Assembly (NCBI GenBank): GCA_021815065.1
Contig: JAKAHI010000049.1
Span: 1 to 8,050 of the forward strand
Source: a bacterium
GTDB taxonomy: Bacteria > JAMCPX01
Reading direction: 5' to 3'
Length of the DNA: 8,050 bases
Under the pieces are notes generated by a model, which was not told the DNA's origin, ran no database searches, and saw only the letters and a list, made by a program, of their open reading frames with translations. Below are positions 1-6,064 of this stretch, in pieces; the stretch's first letter is position 1; every line of letters begins with the position of its first letter. The position numbers and the translations under genes are program-made.

Positions 1-585
1 TTTCAGGATGCCGTTGAAATCATCATCAATGGCCCTCCTGATCGCTTGTAACTCCTTTGTAGTCGGCGGATCATGAGTGATGAACCTTTCCTTCAATCTG
101 ACAGCTCCATTCTCTATCGACACAGCCAGCTCTATAGTCTCCGGACCACCCACGGACAACTCGGTACTGCCCCCGCCGATATCGATGACCAATGCCCTTT
201 TGCCCTCTATTGCAATACCGTTTACGGCACCGGTATGGATAAGCCGTGCTTCCTCACTGCCGGATATGATCTCCATATCGAACCCCGTTTTTTCCTTAAC
301 GAGGTGCAAAAAATAATCCGAATTCTTTGCGGTCCTCAACACGCTTGTGGATATCAGACGAAGCCTGTCGATCCTGTATGCGCTTATTACGGAATGTATC
401 TCTAAAAGTCCGTTGAGCGTTCTTTCTACAGCCGTCTGTTTCAGCATACCGTCCGCAAACATGCCCTCACTGAGCCTGTTCGGATACCGGATATATTTTA
501 CCAGATCGTAATGACCGGCCGATCCCTGCCCTATCGCGAGCCTCATGGCATTGGTCCCGAGATCGACCACAGCAATCTGTTTCAT
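1..585 (-). CDS. Ppx/GppA family phosphatase, N-terminal 195 residues (3' end beyond window)
   Basis: Family role: exopolyphosphatase or guanosine pentaphosphate (pppGpp) phosphohydrolase, a cytoplasmic enzyme of the actin-like ATPase fold linked to polyphosphate and stringent-response metabolism. Seen: reading from the ATG at 585-583, the start is MKQIAVVDLGTNAMRL, matching the phosphate-1 loop (usual form DxGSNSxRL). A region with ISTSVLRTAKN lies at about residues 78-88, the SGSEEARL stretch (residues 108-115) carries the conserved acidic residues, and VIDIGGGSTELSVGG (about 133-147) is the phosphate-2 loop. The frame stays open to base 1. Start choice: an in-frame TAA lies four codons upstream, so 585 is the first possible ATG; only a weak GGGGG tract lies ahead of it, at 12 bases. 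It lies 39 bases after the START-like gene on the same strand, so the two probably share a transcript. The C-terminus is missing, so a short form cannot be told from a long form with a C-terminal HD-like domain, and Ppx cannot be told from GppA. Family call is firm, substrate open. Confidence 0.93.
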   Translation of the reverse strand, partial: MKQIAVVDLGTNAMRLAIGQGSAGHYDLVKYIRYPNRLSEGMFADGMLKQTAVERTLNGLLEIHSVISAYRIDRLRLISTSVLRTAKNSDYFLHLVKEKTGFDMEIISGSEEARLIHTGAVNGIAIEGKRALVIDIGGGSTELSVGGPETIELAVSIENGAVRLKERFITHDPPTTKELQAIRRAIDDDFNGILK

Positions 586-624
586 GATGAGCGGTTATCC
601 CCCCGCATTCCCCGGAAGTTCCCC

Positions 625-1302
625 TTAATCATTCTTTCTGAAGGTCCCGCCCGAGTCTATCCATTTTTTTACATTTCCAAGAGCAGTTGGCAGGTCCTTG
701 CGCGTCAGTGCATCTTCAATGAATCCGGGAACGAGCAGGCCGATATCGACCTTGCTTCCGTAGCGCGCAAGCGTATGCGTGTCGTCGACTTTATAAAGCT
801 GATAGTATCCATAAAGCTCTTTAAGGTCGTTTTTGTAGTTTGGATCGAGGTGCCATGATAACCTATACGCAGCGTTGTCAAACTTGTGGTCCACACGGTA
901 CCTGATATTAAAAAACATTATTTTGAGCATGAATTCGGTAATATTACCGTTATTATCGCCCTGAATTATTTTCGCTACCCTGAGGTGCGGCAGGTATTCT
1001 TTCTGGCGGTCCGTCTGTTTTAACATGTCCCACACCTTATTTATCGGCTGATCGAACAACAGGGATGCCATTATCAGGGACTTTTTGTTTTTTCCCTCGC
1101 CCGAATCCTGTTTCAGGACGACTATCTTGCCCGCTTCAAGGCTGGCAATATCGGTAACGCTCAACCCTTCGAGCGCTTTGGCCGGCAAGGGAGGAGAAGA
1201 AAGTTTTACACTTTCATCACCCACAACTCTCACGGGAGACAGGAACAATACCATCAGGAACACACCCAACCCGGCATACATCATCTTTTCTAAACTCCGC
1301 AT
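625..1302 (-). CDS. Secreted START/polyketide cyclase-like (SRPBCC fold) protein
   Basis: A 225-residue protein with an N-terminal hydrophobic signal (about residues 8-27, ending near VRVVGDE), so it is probably exported to the periplasm. Residues about 75-215 look like a SRPBCC/START-type helix-grip domain: LIMASLLFDQPINKVWDML, then YLPHLRVAKII, a central strand-rich region and a closing helix near PTALGNVKKWID. Such domains bind hydrophobic ligands in a cavity; no catalytic residues are visible and the ligand is unknown. Start choice: an in-frame ATG exists at 1335, but the ATG at 1302 has AGGAGG (1310-1315) seven bases ahead of it and gives a cleaner signal peptide, so I prefer 1302. The family resembles uncharacterised exported SRPBCC proteins of deltaproteobacteria (from memory, not searched). 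The downstream Ppx/GppA gene follows on the same strand; the upstream neighbour is divergent. Confidence 0.8.
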   Translation of the reverse strand: MRSLEKMMYAGLGVFLMVLFLSPVRVVGDESVKLSSPPLPAKALEGLSVTDIASLEAGKIVVLKQDSGEGKNKKSLIMASLLFDQPINKVWDMLKQTDRQKEYLPHLRVAKIIQGDNNGNITEFMLKIMFFNIRYRVDHKFDNAAYRLSWHLDPNYKNDLKELYGYYQLYKVDDTHTLARYGSKVDIGLLVPGFIEDALTRKDLPTALGNVKKWIDSGGTFRKND

Positions 1303-1309
1303 ACTTCTT

Positions 1310-1315
1310 CCTCCT
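1310..1315 (-). promoter_or_regulatory. Shine-Dalgarno sequence deciding the START-like gene start
   Basis: Reads AGGAGG on the minus strand, seven bases before the ATG at 1302-1300. It sits inside the longer reading frame that would begin at 1335, and so argues that translation starts at 1302 instead. Confidence 0.75.
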
Positions 1316-1335
1316 GTAGAGATTATTTCTTTCAT

Positions 1336-1364
1336 TGGATTGCTTACACCATTTCTGTTACAAT
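1336..1364 (+). promoter_or_regulatory. Candidate sigma70 promoter for the LivK-like gene
   Basis: TTGGAT (1336-1341), a 17-base spacer, then TACAAT (1359-1364), which matches the -10 consensus at five of six positions and is preceded by TG at 1356-1357 as in extended -10 promoters. The -35 is weak (three of six). The predicted transcript would begin near 1371 with a leader of about 70 bases. This is found by eye in the divergent region; no equally good promoter was seen for the leftward gene. Confidence 0.5.
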
Positions 1365-1417
1365 GTCATCTACTAATGACCTCTTCCTTGACTATTCGCG
1401 ACTTCATTCATTAAAAG

Positions 1418-1427
1418 GGTAATTACC
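1418..1427. promoter_or_regulatory. Perfect 10-base palindrome GGTAATTACC, possible operator
   Basis: GGTAATTACC reads the same on both strands and has no loop, so it would suit a dimeric DNA-binding protein rather than an RNA hairpin. It lies downstream of the candidate promoter and directly abuts the Shine-Dalgarno sequence of the LivK-like gene. One copy only in this intergenic region; chance occurrence is possible. Confidence 0.2.
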
Positions 1428-1439
1428 GGAGGCAGGAGA
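1428..1439 (+). promoter_or_regulatory. Ribosome binding site of the LivK-like gene
   Basis: GGAGGCAGGAGA directly precedes the ATG at 1440. The GGAGG core (1428-1432) is seven bases from the start; the second AGGAGA is too close to be the main site. It supports the start at 1440. Confidence 0.75.
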
Positions 1440-2534
1440 ATGATAAGAAAATATATATGGATTGTTTTGCTCTTTGGCTTGCTCCAGTCTTGCACCCACA
1501 AATCAAACGTTATCAGGATAGGCGTTGCAGGCCCGATGACCGGAGACCAGTCCGTTTTCGGAAGGGACGAACGGCGCGGGGTAAAGCTGGCTGTCAGCGA
1601 ATGGAACCGGAAGGGCGGCGTGCTGGGCAAGAAGATAGAACTTATCGTTGAAGACGACCAGCATGATCCCCGGCAGGCTGTGGCCGTTGCAAACAGGCTT
1701 GTTACGGATGGCGTTGCCGGAGTTATCGGCCATTTTAACAGTAATTGCTCGATACCCGCCTCTGCGGTTTATCACAGGGCCGGTATTCCCATGATCTCCC
1801 ACGGATCCACGAACCCCCAGCTTACGGAACAGGGGTTCGATAACGTGTTCCGTGTATGCGGCAGGGACGATCAGCAGGCACGGGTTGCCGCTGATTTTGT
1901 CTGTAAAACGTTAGGACTCTCGAGAATAGCGATCGTTCAGGACAAAACCACCTATGGCCAGGGCCTCGCGGACGAGTTCAGAAGATGGCTGAGCAATAAT
2001 TGCAAAGTCGTCTATTACGGCACAATCATCCAGGGGGACAAAGACTTCCACGCGGTTCTCACGAATGTAAAGGCGCAAAGGCCGGATCTGATCTACTTCG
2101 GCGGGGTTTATCCCGAAGGAGGGTTGCTCGTCAAACAGGCACGCCAGCTCGGCATAAAGGCCCTGTTCATGGGCGGGGACGGCATCATGGGTCCGGAGTT
2201 TATAACGATAGCGGGCAGTGCTTCCGACAACGTGTATGCGACATTCGGTGCGGATATCAACAAGGTAACGTCGGCAAAACAGTTTATCGAAAGCTACCGG
2301 AAGCTTTACGGGGAACCCGGTCCGTATTCCGTCTATGCTTATGTTGCCGCCACCATCCTCTTATCGGCGATAAAAGATTCCGGTTCTTCGGATCCGTCCG
2401 TCGTTATAGCGTACCTCCATTCGCACCGTTTCGATACGGCACTCGGCACCATAGAATTCGACAAAAAAGGAGATGTGGTCCACAGCCCCTATGTTATATG
2501 GCAGGTCAGGAACGGACGCTTCGTGCAGTTGTAG
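1440..2534 (+). CDS. ABC transporter substrate-binding lipoprotein, branched-chain amino acid (LivJ/LivK) type
   Basis: A 364-residue type I periplasmic binding protein (Peripla_BP_6 family). These proteins capture a small ligand, classically leucine, isoleucine or valine but also amides, urea or aromatic acids, and hand it to an ABC permease. Seen: a short basic N-terminus, a hydrophobic core, then the lipobox LQSC with Cys18, so a lipoprotein anchored to a membrane. The mature part begins IRIGVAGPMTG (about 25-35), which is typical. Further landmarks are EDDQHDPRQAV (71-81), GHFNSNCSIPAS (97-108, ligand-loop position), ISHGSTNP (119-126), YGQG (172-175), GGVYPEGG (221-228) and GGDG (245-248). 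Length is normal for the family. No Liv permease or ATPase gene lies on either side within the window, so it is either an orphan receptor or works with a transporter encoded elsewhere. It converges with the potassium channel gene, with only 15 bases between the stops. The ligand cannot be assigned. Confidence 0.92.
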   Translation: MIRKYIWIVLLFGLLQSCTHKSNVIRIGVAGPMTGDQSVFGRDERRGVKLAVSEWNRKGGVLGKKIELIVEDDQHDPRQAVAVANRLVTDGVAGVIGHFNSNCSIPASAVYHRAGIPMISHGSTNPQLTEQGFDNVFRVCGRDDQQARVAADFVCKTLGLSRIAIVQDKTTYGQGLADEFRRWLSNNCKVVYYGTIIQGDKDFHAVLTNVKAQRPDLIYFGGVYPEGGLLVKQARQLGIKALFMGGDGIMGPEFITIAGSASDNVYATFGADINKVTSAKQFIESYRKLYGEPGPYSVYAYVAATILLSAIKDSGSSDPSVVIAYLHSHRFDTALGTIEFDKKGDVVHSPYVIWQVRNGRFVQL

Positions 2535-2549
2535 AGGTAAGAACAGGGG

Positions 2550-3563
2550 TTACTTCGTATGCTTCGGCGAGGTAAGCCGCTCGAATTTTTCTATTGCCTC
2601 CGGATGCCCCACGGCAATCAGTATGTCATTTTTGTTTAACAGAAAATGCGGCGACGGGTTGTAAATAAATTCGCCGTCGGGCTTCCTGACCGCAATAATG
2701 GTAATATCATGAAGCTGACGTATTTTTGCCTGTTCGACCGTCTTACCGTGAAGCTCGGAACCTTCCTGAATCATGAGTTCTTCTATCTTGAGCTCGAAAT
2801 TGGTTTCTGCGGTTGCAAACTCCATAAAGTCTATTACATTGGGCTTGATAACGCTCTGGGCAATCTTCTCCCCGCCTATGATATAGGGCGATATTACCCG
2901 GTTGGCACCTGCTTTGTAGAGCTTGGAAATCGACGTGCTCTCCCCTGCCCTTGAGATGATGTACAGGGAGGGATTCAAGTCCCGTGCCGTAAGAACGGTA
3001 TAGACGTTATCGGAGTCGTTTGCCATAGCGGCAATCAGACCTTTTGCCTTGTCTATGCCCGCCTTCTTTAATATACCTTCATCCGTACCGTCGCCCTGAA
3101 GAAACAGGTAATCGTTCGTATCTATAATATTCATGATGGCCGGGTCTTTGTCTATGGCTATAAACGGTACGTTACTGGCCTTCAGTTTATTCGCAACTAT
3201 GGAGCCGATCCTGCCCAGTCCGCACAGGATATAATGATCTTTCAGATTTTCTATTGCCTTTGTCACCCGAAACCTCCCGATGGTCCTTTTTAATTCTCCT
3301 TCAATGATGGCCTTAAACAAACCGCCTGCGCCATAGGTAACGAAACCTATACCGATAGCAATCATAAAAACGGCGAACAGCTCGCCTTTCGGATCGAGGG
3401 GGTGCGCCCCTCCGCTGTACCCGACGGTACTCAATATAACGATTGTCGTATAGAGGGCTTCGATAAAGCTGAACTTCTCGATATACATGAATCCGGCAAT
3501 ACCGATGGCCAGAATGCTTACAAGGATGAAAGCATACCGGTAGATTTTATGCGGTACAGTCAT
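2550..3563 (-). CDS. Two-helix potassium channel with RCK (TrkA-N/TrkA-C) regulatory domains
   Basis: A 337-residue inner-membrane ion channel subunit of the MthK/GsuK-like class. In order: first membrane helix (about 11-28), pore helix (33-45), selectivity filter TVGYS (46-50), second membrane helix (about 62-82), a linker, then a TrkA-N/RCK nucleotide-binding domain from about 109 with the Rossmann motif CGLGRIGS (GxGxxG at 115-120) and an acidic residue at the second strand (AIDKD, Asp138). A TrkA-C domain occupies about 250-335. Family knowledge: such channels are tetramers gated by ligands such as Ca2+ or nucleotides on the RCK ring. Odd: the filter reads TVGYSG where TVGYGD or TVGYGE is usual. 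The gene's ATG overlaps the ilvE stop as ATGA, and the only nearby AAGG is one base from the ATG, so translation probably depends on coupling to ilvE. No terminator hairpin with a U-run is visible after the stop. Confidence 0.93.
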   Translation of the reverse strand: MTVPHKIYRYAFILVSILAIGIAGFMYIEKFSFIEALYTTIVILSTVGYSGGAHPLDPKGELFAVFMIAIGIGFVTYGAGGLFKAIIEGELKRTIGRFRVTKAIENLKDHYILCGLGRIGSIVANKLKASNVPFIAIDKDPAIMNIIDTNDYLFLQGDGTDEGILKKAGIDKAKGLIAAMANDSDNVYTVLTARDLNPSLYIISRAGESTSISKLYKAGANRVISPYIIGGEKIAQSVIKPNVIDFMEFATAETNFELKIEELMIQEGSELHGKTVEQAKIRQLHDITIIAVRKPDGEFIYNPSPHFLLNKNDILIAVGHPEAIEKFERLTSPKHTK

Positions 3564-4483
3564 ACCTTGTAATAGAAAAGCCAGTCTTTATGCCGTTTAT
3601 CTTTCCCTCTTACGATATCGAAAAATCTTTTTTGTAAACGCTGGGTGATTTTCTCGGGCTTTCCTGTACCGATCTTTCTGTCGTCCACCTCGCGTATCGG
3701 CGTAATCTCCGCCGCAGTACCGCTGAGAAATGCTCCGTCAGCTATATAAAGCTCGTCCCTGGTAAACCGGACCTCCTCGACGGGGATACCGCTCTCCTTC
3801 GCAAGCTGGATAATCGTGGCCCTCGTTATGCCCGACAAAATGGATGTCAGGGGCGGTGTTTTGAGGACACCGTTCTTAACGATGAATACGTTTTCCCCGC
3901 TGCCCTCTGCCACATACCCTTCGTCATCGAGCAGTATCGTCTCGTCATAACCCGCCAGTTTCGATTCTTTTTTTGCAAGAATCGAATTTACATAAGACCC
4001 GCCGATCTTTGCCTTGCTCATGGCGGCATTCACATTGTACCGGACATACGATGAGATCTTTATTCTGATACCGTTCTTCAGGCCATCATCGCCGAGGTAC
4101 GCCCCCCACGGCCATGCAGCTATTGCTATCTGTACCGGATTGTTTTCGACATAAAGTCCCATGTCCCCGTAACCATAAAATGCAATCGGTCTTATGTAGC
4201 CTGCCTTGAGTTTGTTTATTTGCAGCGTTTGCACAATGGCATTTTTGATCTCCTGCCTTGAGTATGGATAATCCATCAGCATTATGTGGGCGGAATCGAA
4301 AAATCTATTCACATGTTGATCGAGTCTGAATACCGCGGACTTCCCGTTGTCCGAGGCATAGGCACGAATACCCTCGAATGGTGCAACGCCATAGTGCAGG
4401 GAATGTGTCAATACGTGCACCCTGGCATTATCCCATTTCACCAGCTTGCCGTCCATCCATATATATTCTGTTTTCTGAATCAT
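3560..4483 (-). CDS. ilvE: Branched-chain amino acid aminotransferase
   Basis: A 307-residue class IV PLP-dependent aminotransferase. It moves the amino group between glutamate/2-oxoglutarate and leucine, isoleucine or valine and their keto acids, in the cytoplasm. Seen: YIWMDGKLVKWDNARVHVLTH near the N-terminus in the usual form, HYGVAPFEGIRAY (30-42), the Arg60 PLP-site position, and Lys159 in SKAKIGGSYVNS as the Schiff-base lysine. YDETILLDDEGYVAEGSGEN (179-198) includes Glu193, which should contact the PLP ring nitrogen. SGITRATI and LSGTAAEITPI form the phosphate-binding and C-terminal signatures. Length and motifs fit IlvE type I closely; D-amino acid transaminase and aminodeoxychorismate lyase fit less well. 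GGAGG (4493-4497) stands nine bases ahead of the ATG. It follows the J-domain gene by 15 bases and overlaps the potassium channel gene by four bases, so it is the middle gene of an operon. Confidence 0.95.
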   Translation of the reverse strand: MIQKTEYIWMDGKLVKWDNARVHVLTHSLHYGVAPFEGIRAYASDNGKSAVFRLDQHVNRFFDSAHIMLMDYPYSRQEIKNAIVQTLQINKLKAGYIRPIAFYGYGDMGLYVENNPVQIAIAAWPWGAYLGDDGLKNGIRIKISSYVRYNVNAAMSKAKIGGSYVNSILAKKESKLAGYDETILLDDEGYVAEGSGENVFIVKNGVLKTPPLTSILSGITRATIIQLAKESGIPVEEVRFTRDELYIADGAFLSGTAAEITPIREVDDRKIGTGKPEKITQRLQKRFFDIVRGKDKRHKDWLFYYKV

Positions 4484-4489
4484 GCTTTT

Positions 4490-4497
4490 CTTCCTCC
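4490..4497 (-). promoter_or_regulatory. Ribosome binding site of ilvE
   Basis: Reads GGAGGAAG on the minus strand within the 15-base gap after the J-domain gene, with the GGAGG core nine bases from the ilvE ATG. It fixes the ilvE start at 4483. Confidence 0.75.
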
Positions 4498-4498
4498 G

Positions 4499-5983
4499 TT
4501 ACTTAAAGAATTTCTTGAATACTCCCTTTTGGCCTTTTTGGGAGAGTTCAAAAGCCCTTATTTCCCTCAAGGCATCTATGTTCTGCTGATTTTTGGCGTA
4601 CGCCGTCTTGAATGCCTCGAGCGCTTTTTGTTCCTCGCCCTTCACTTTCAATATTCTGCCGAGAAAGTAATAACCCGAATCATGCTCCTTGTTGAGCTGC
4701 AGCCCCCGCTTTATATATTCCAATGCCTTTGCCCGTGCTTCTTCGGAGTTCGGGTCCAAACGGAATATAGACCATCCGAGGTATGAGAAGTATTCACCCT
4801 CTGTCGAATTCAACTCAACGGCCCACTTGAAGTTTTCATAGGCCTCTTTGAGGTTGTTTGTTTTCATGAGGATCTGACCTTTCTGGAATTGGAGTTCGGC
4901 CTTCACGATTTTATCCGCTTCGTTGTTCTCGATCTGCTTTTTCCCGGACTTGAGGTATTCATCGTACTTTTTACGCTCGTCGTCGTTGGTCAGCGTTTCA
5001 TACGCGGTGGTAACAATCGTAAATATATCGGATGCAGCCTCCTTTATCTCCGGCGGATAATCGAAAAAATGATCCGGATGGTATTGTTTTGCAAGAACGA
5101 AGTAAGCCTTTTTTATCGCTGCACTGTTTGCCTGTTGATTTACATGAAAGCACTCGTAATAATTTTTCTCTTTTAATTCATCGAGCTTGTCCTTGAACTC
5201 TTCGATCAATTTCCTGTGTGCCTCGTTGAACTTGACTTTTTCTTCTTCCATCGCGGCCTCGGTCTCCTTCTGCTTTTTGTCTTCGATAAACCCCATCCCC
5301 ATGAACAAATACACCAGGCTTGCAGCTTCTTCCTGTTTCATCTGTGCGCCCGCCAAAACCTGACCGAGCGTCCTATCCGATGTCATTTTCAAAAGAAGGT
5401 TCAATTCGGTTTGCGACAGGCTGAACAGCGTCGGGTCATACTGTTCTTTTCCCTTCCCGTATGTCGTTTCAGCGTTCTTGCTCGCGAATTCCAGCAAAAC
5501 GTTCTTGGGCAGATGCATCTTCACGCCTTCGATAATAAGGTTAAACAATGACATGGAAAACTGAGAGACGATATTTTCGGGAAGCGCGGTCTCCCGGAAA
5601 TGAAACGCACCGTCGCTCATGCTGAAGGTATACACAAATCTCATGCGGAGCTGAAGCTTCAGGGCATCGTTGATGTTGATCGGCAAAAGCCCCCTTTCCT
5701 GCAAAACCGCCCCGTGCCGCTTCTTTTTCTCGAGGACCTCTTTCAGGGAATCTTCATAATCGGGCTGGCTTATCAGCCCATTCTCAAACAACACCCTGCC
5801 GAACGTCTCTTTCAAAATGTTAGACCTTCCACCGACGAGTAAGCCGTTTTTAAAATATAATTCTTTTTTAAACTTGCCCGCTTCCACTCTCATGATACCC
5901 TCTAATTTCATTGTTGCTATATTCCTCAGTACAGCTACCAATTGAGGGTTGTTTATATGTCCGGAACTACTAAATCCTGCCAT
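4499..5983 (-). CDS. DUF4388 – coiled coil – J-domain – TPR protein
   Basis: A 494-residue cytoplasmic multidomain protein without signal peptide or membrane helix. Residues about 1-130 resemble the DUF4388 (PatA N-terminal-like) domain: LVAVLRNIATMKLEGIMRVE, then KKELYFKNGLLVGG, then an FGRVLFENGLIS segment. Residues about 135-235 are mostly helical and not assigned. A charged helix likely to form a coiled coil (about 236-272) leads into a J domain at about 274-343 with YECFHV, the diagnostic HPD at 302-304 and a closing YDEYLK. TPR-like repeats follow (about 363-478), e.g. KAELQFQKGQIL and YFSYLGWSIFRLDP. Family knowledge: HPD-containing J domains stimulate the ATPase of DnaK (Hsp70) partners; DUF4388 occurs in deltaproteobacterial and cyanobacterial regulatory proteins, with unclear function. 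Inference: an adaptor bringing DnaK to a client bound by the TPR or DUF4388 part. No Shine-Dalgarno precedes the ATG at 5983; starting at Met25 would cut into the DUF4388 domain. First gene of the operon with ilvE and the channel. Confidence 0.88.
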   Translation of the reverse strand: MAGFSSSGHINNPQLVAVLRNIATMKLEGIMRVEAGKFKKELYFKNGLLVGGRSNILKETFGRVLFENGLISQPDYEDSLKEVLEKKKRHGAVLQERGLLPININDALKLQLRMRFVYTFSMSDGAFHFRETALPENIVSQFSMSLFNLIIEGVKMHLPKNVLLEFASKNAETTYGKGKEQYDPTLFSLSQTELNLLLKMTSDRTLGQVLAGAQMKQEEAASLVYLFMGMGFIEDKKQKETEAAMEEEKVKFNEAHRKLIEEFKDKLDELKEKNYYECFHVNQQANSAAIKKAYFVLAKQYHPDHFFDYPPEIKEAASDIFTIVTTAYETLTNDDERKKYDEYLKSGKKQIENNEADKIVKAELQFQKGQILMKTNNLKEAYENFKWAVELNSTEGEYFSYLGWSIFRLDPNSEEARAKALEYIKRGLQLNKEHDSGYYFLGRILKVKGEEQKALEAFKTAYAKNQQNIDALREIRAFELSQKGQKGVFKKFFK

Positions 5984-6064
5984 GTATTTGTTTATATACT
6001 GAAATCGAACAAAAATTCAATAAAAATATTGCAACATCGCCAACTTTTGATGTAAGTATAAAAA
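5984..6064. promoter_or_regulatory. AT-rich divergent intergenic region with a candidate leftward promoter
   Basis: These 81 bases are about 23% G+C by hand count, far below the flanking genes. On the minus strand, TTGAAT (6015-6020) is followed after 16 bases by TATATA (5993-5998), or after 18 bases by TATAAA (5991-5996). Transcription from either would begin almost at the ATG at 5983, implying a leaderless or nearly leaderless message, which fits the absence of a Shine-Dalgarno there. Rightward, TTGCAA (6029-6034) is a possible -35 but no well-spaced -10 follows; TATAAA (6057-6062) is too near the ATG at 6065 unless that start is wrong. Confidence 0.4.

Noticed and set aside
936..949. Perfect 14-base palindrome CGGTAATATTACCG
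   Set aside because: It lies inside the START-like coding sequence and encodes an ordinary N-G-N-I-T-E stretch; a regulatory role there is not supported.
1303..1335. Longer start of the START-like gene at 1335
   Set aside because: The 11 extra codons contain the AGGAGG that serves the internal ATG at 1302, and they spoil the signal peptide layout.
2000..2575. Open frame of 191 codons in a second plus frame within the LivK-like gene
   Set aside because: Arginine-rich low-quality protein overlapping a well-supported gene; a frame shadow.
2534..2583. Possible bidirectional terminator between the convergent LivK-like and channel genes
   Set aside because: Only 4-base stems (CGGC/GCCG, CGAG/CTCG) and a repeated GAGGTAAG were found, with no T-run on either strand.
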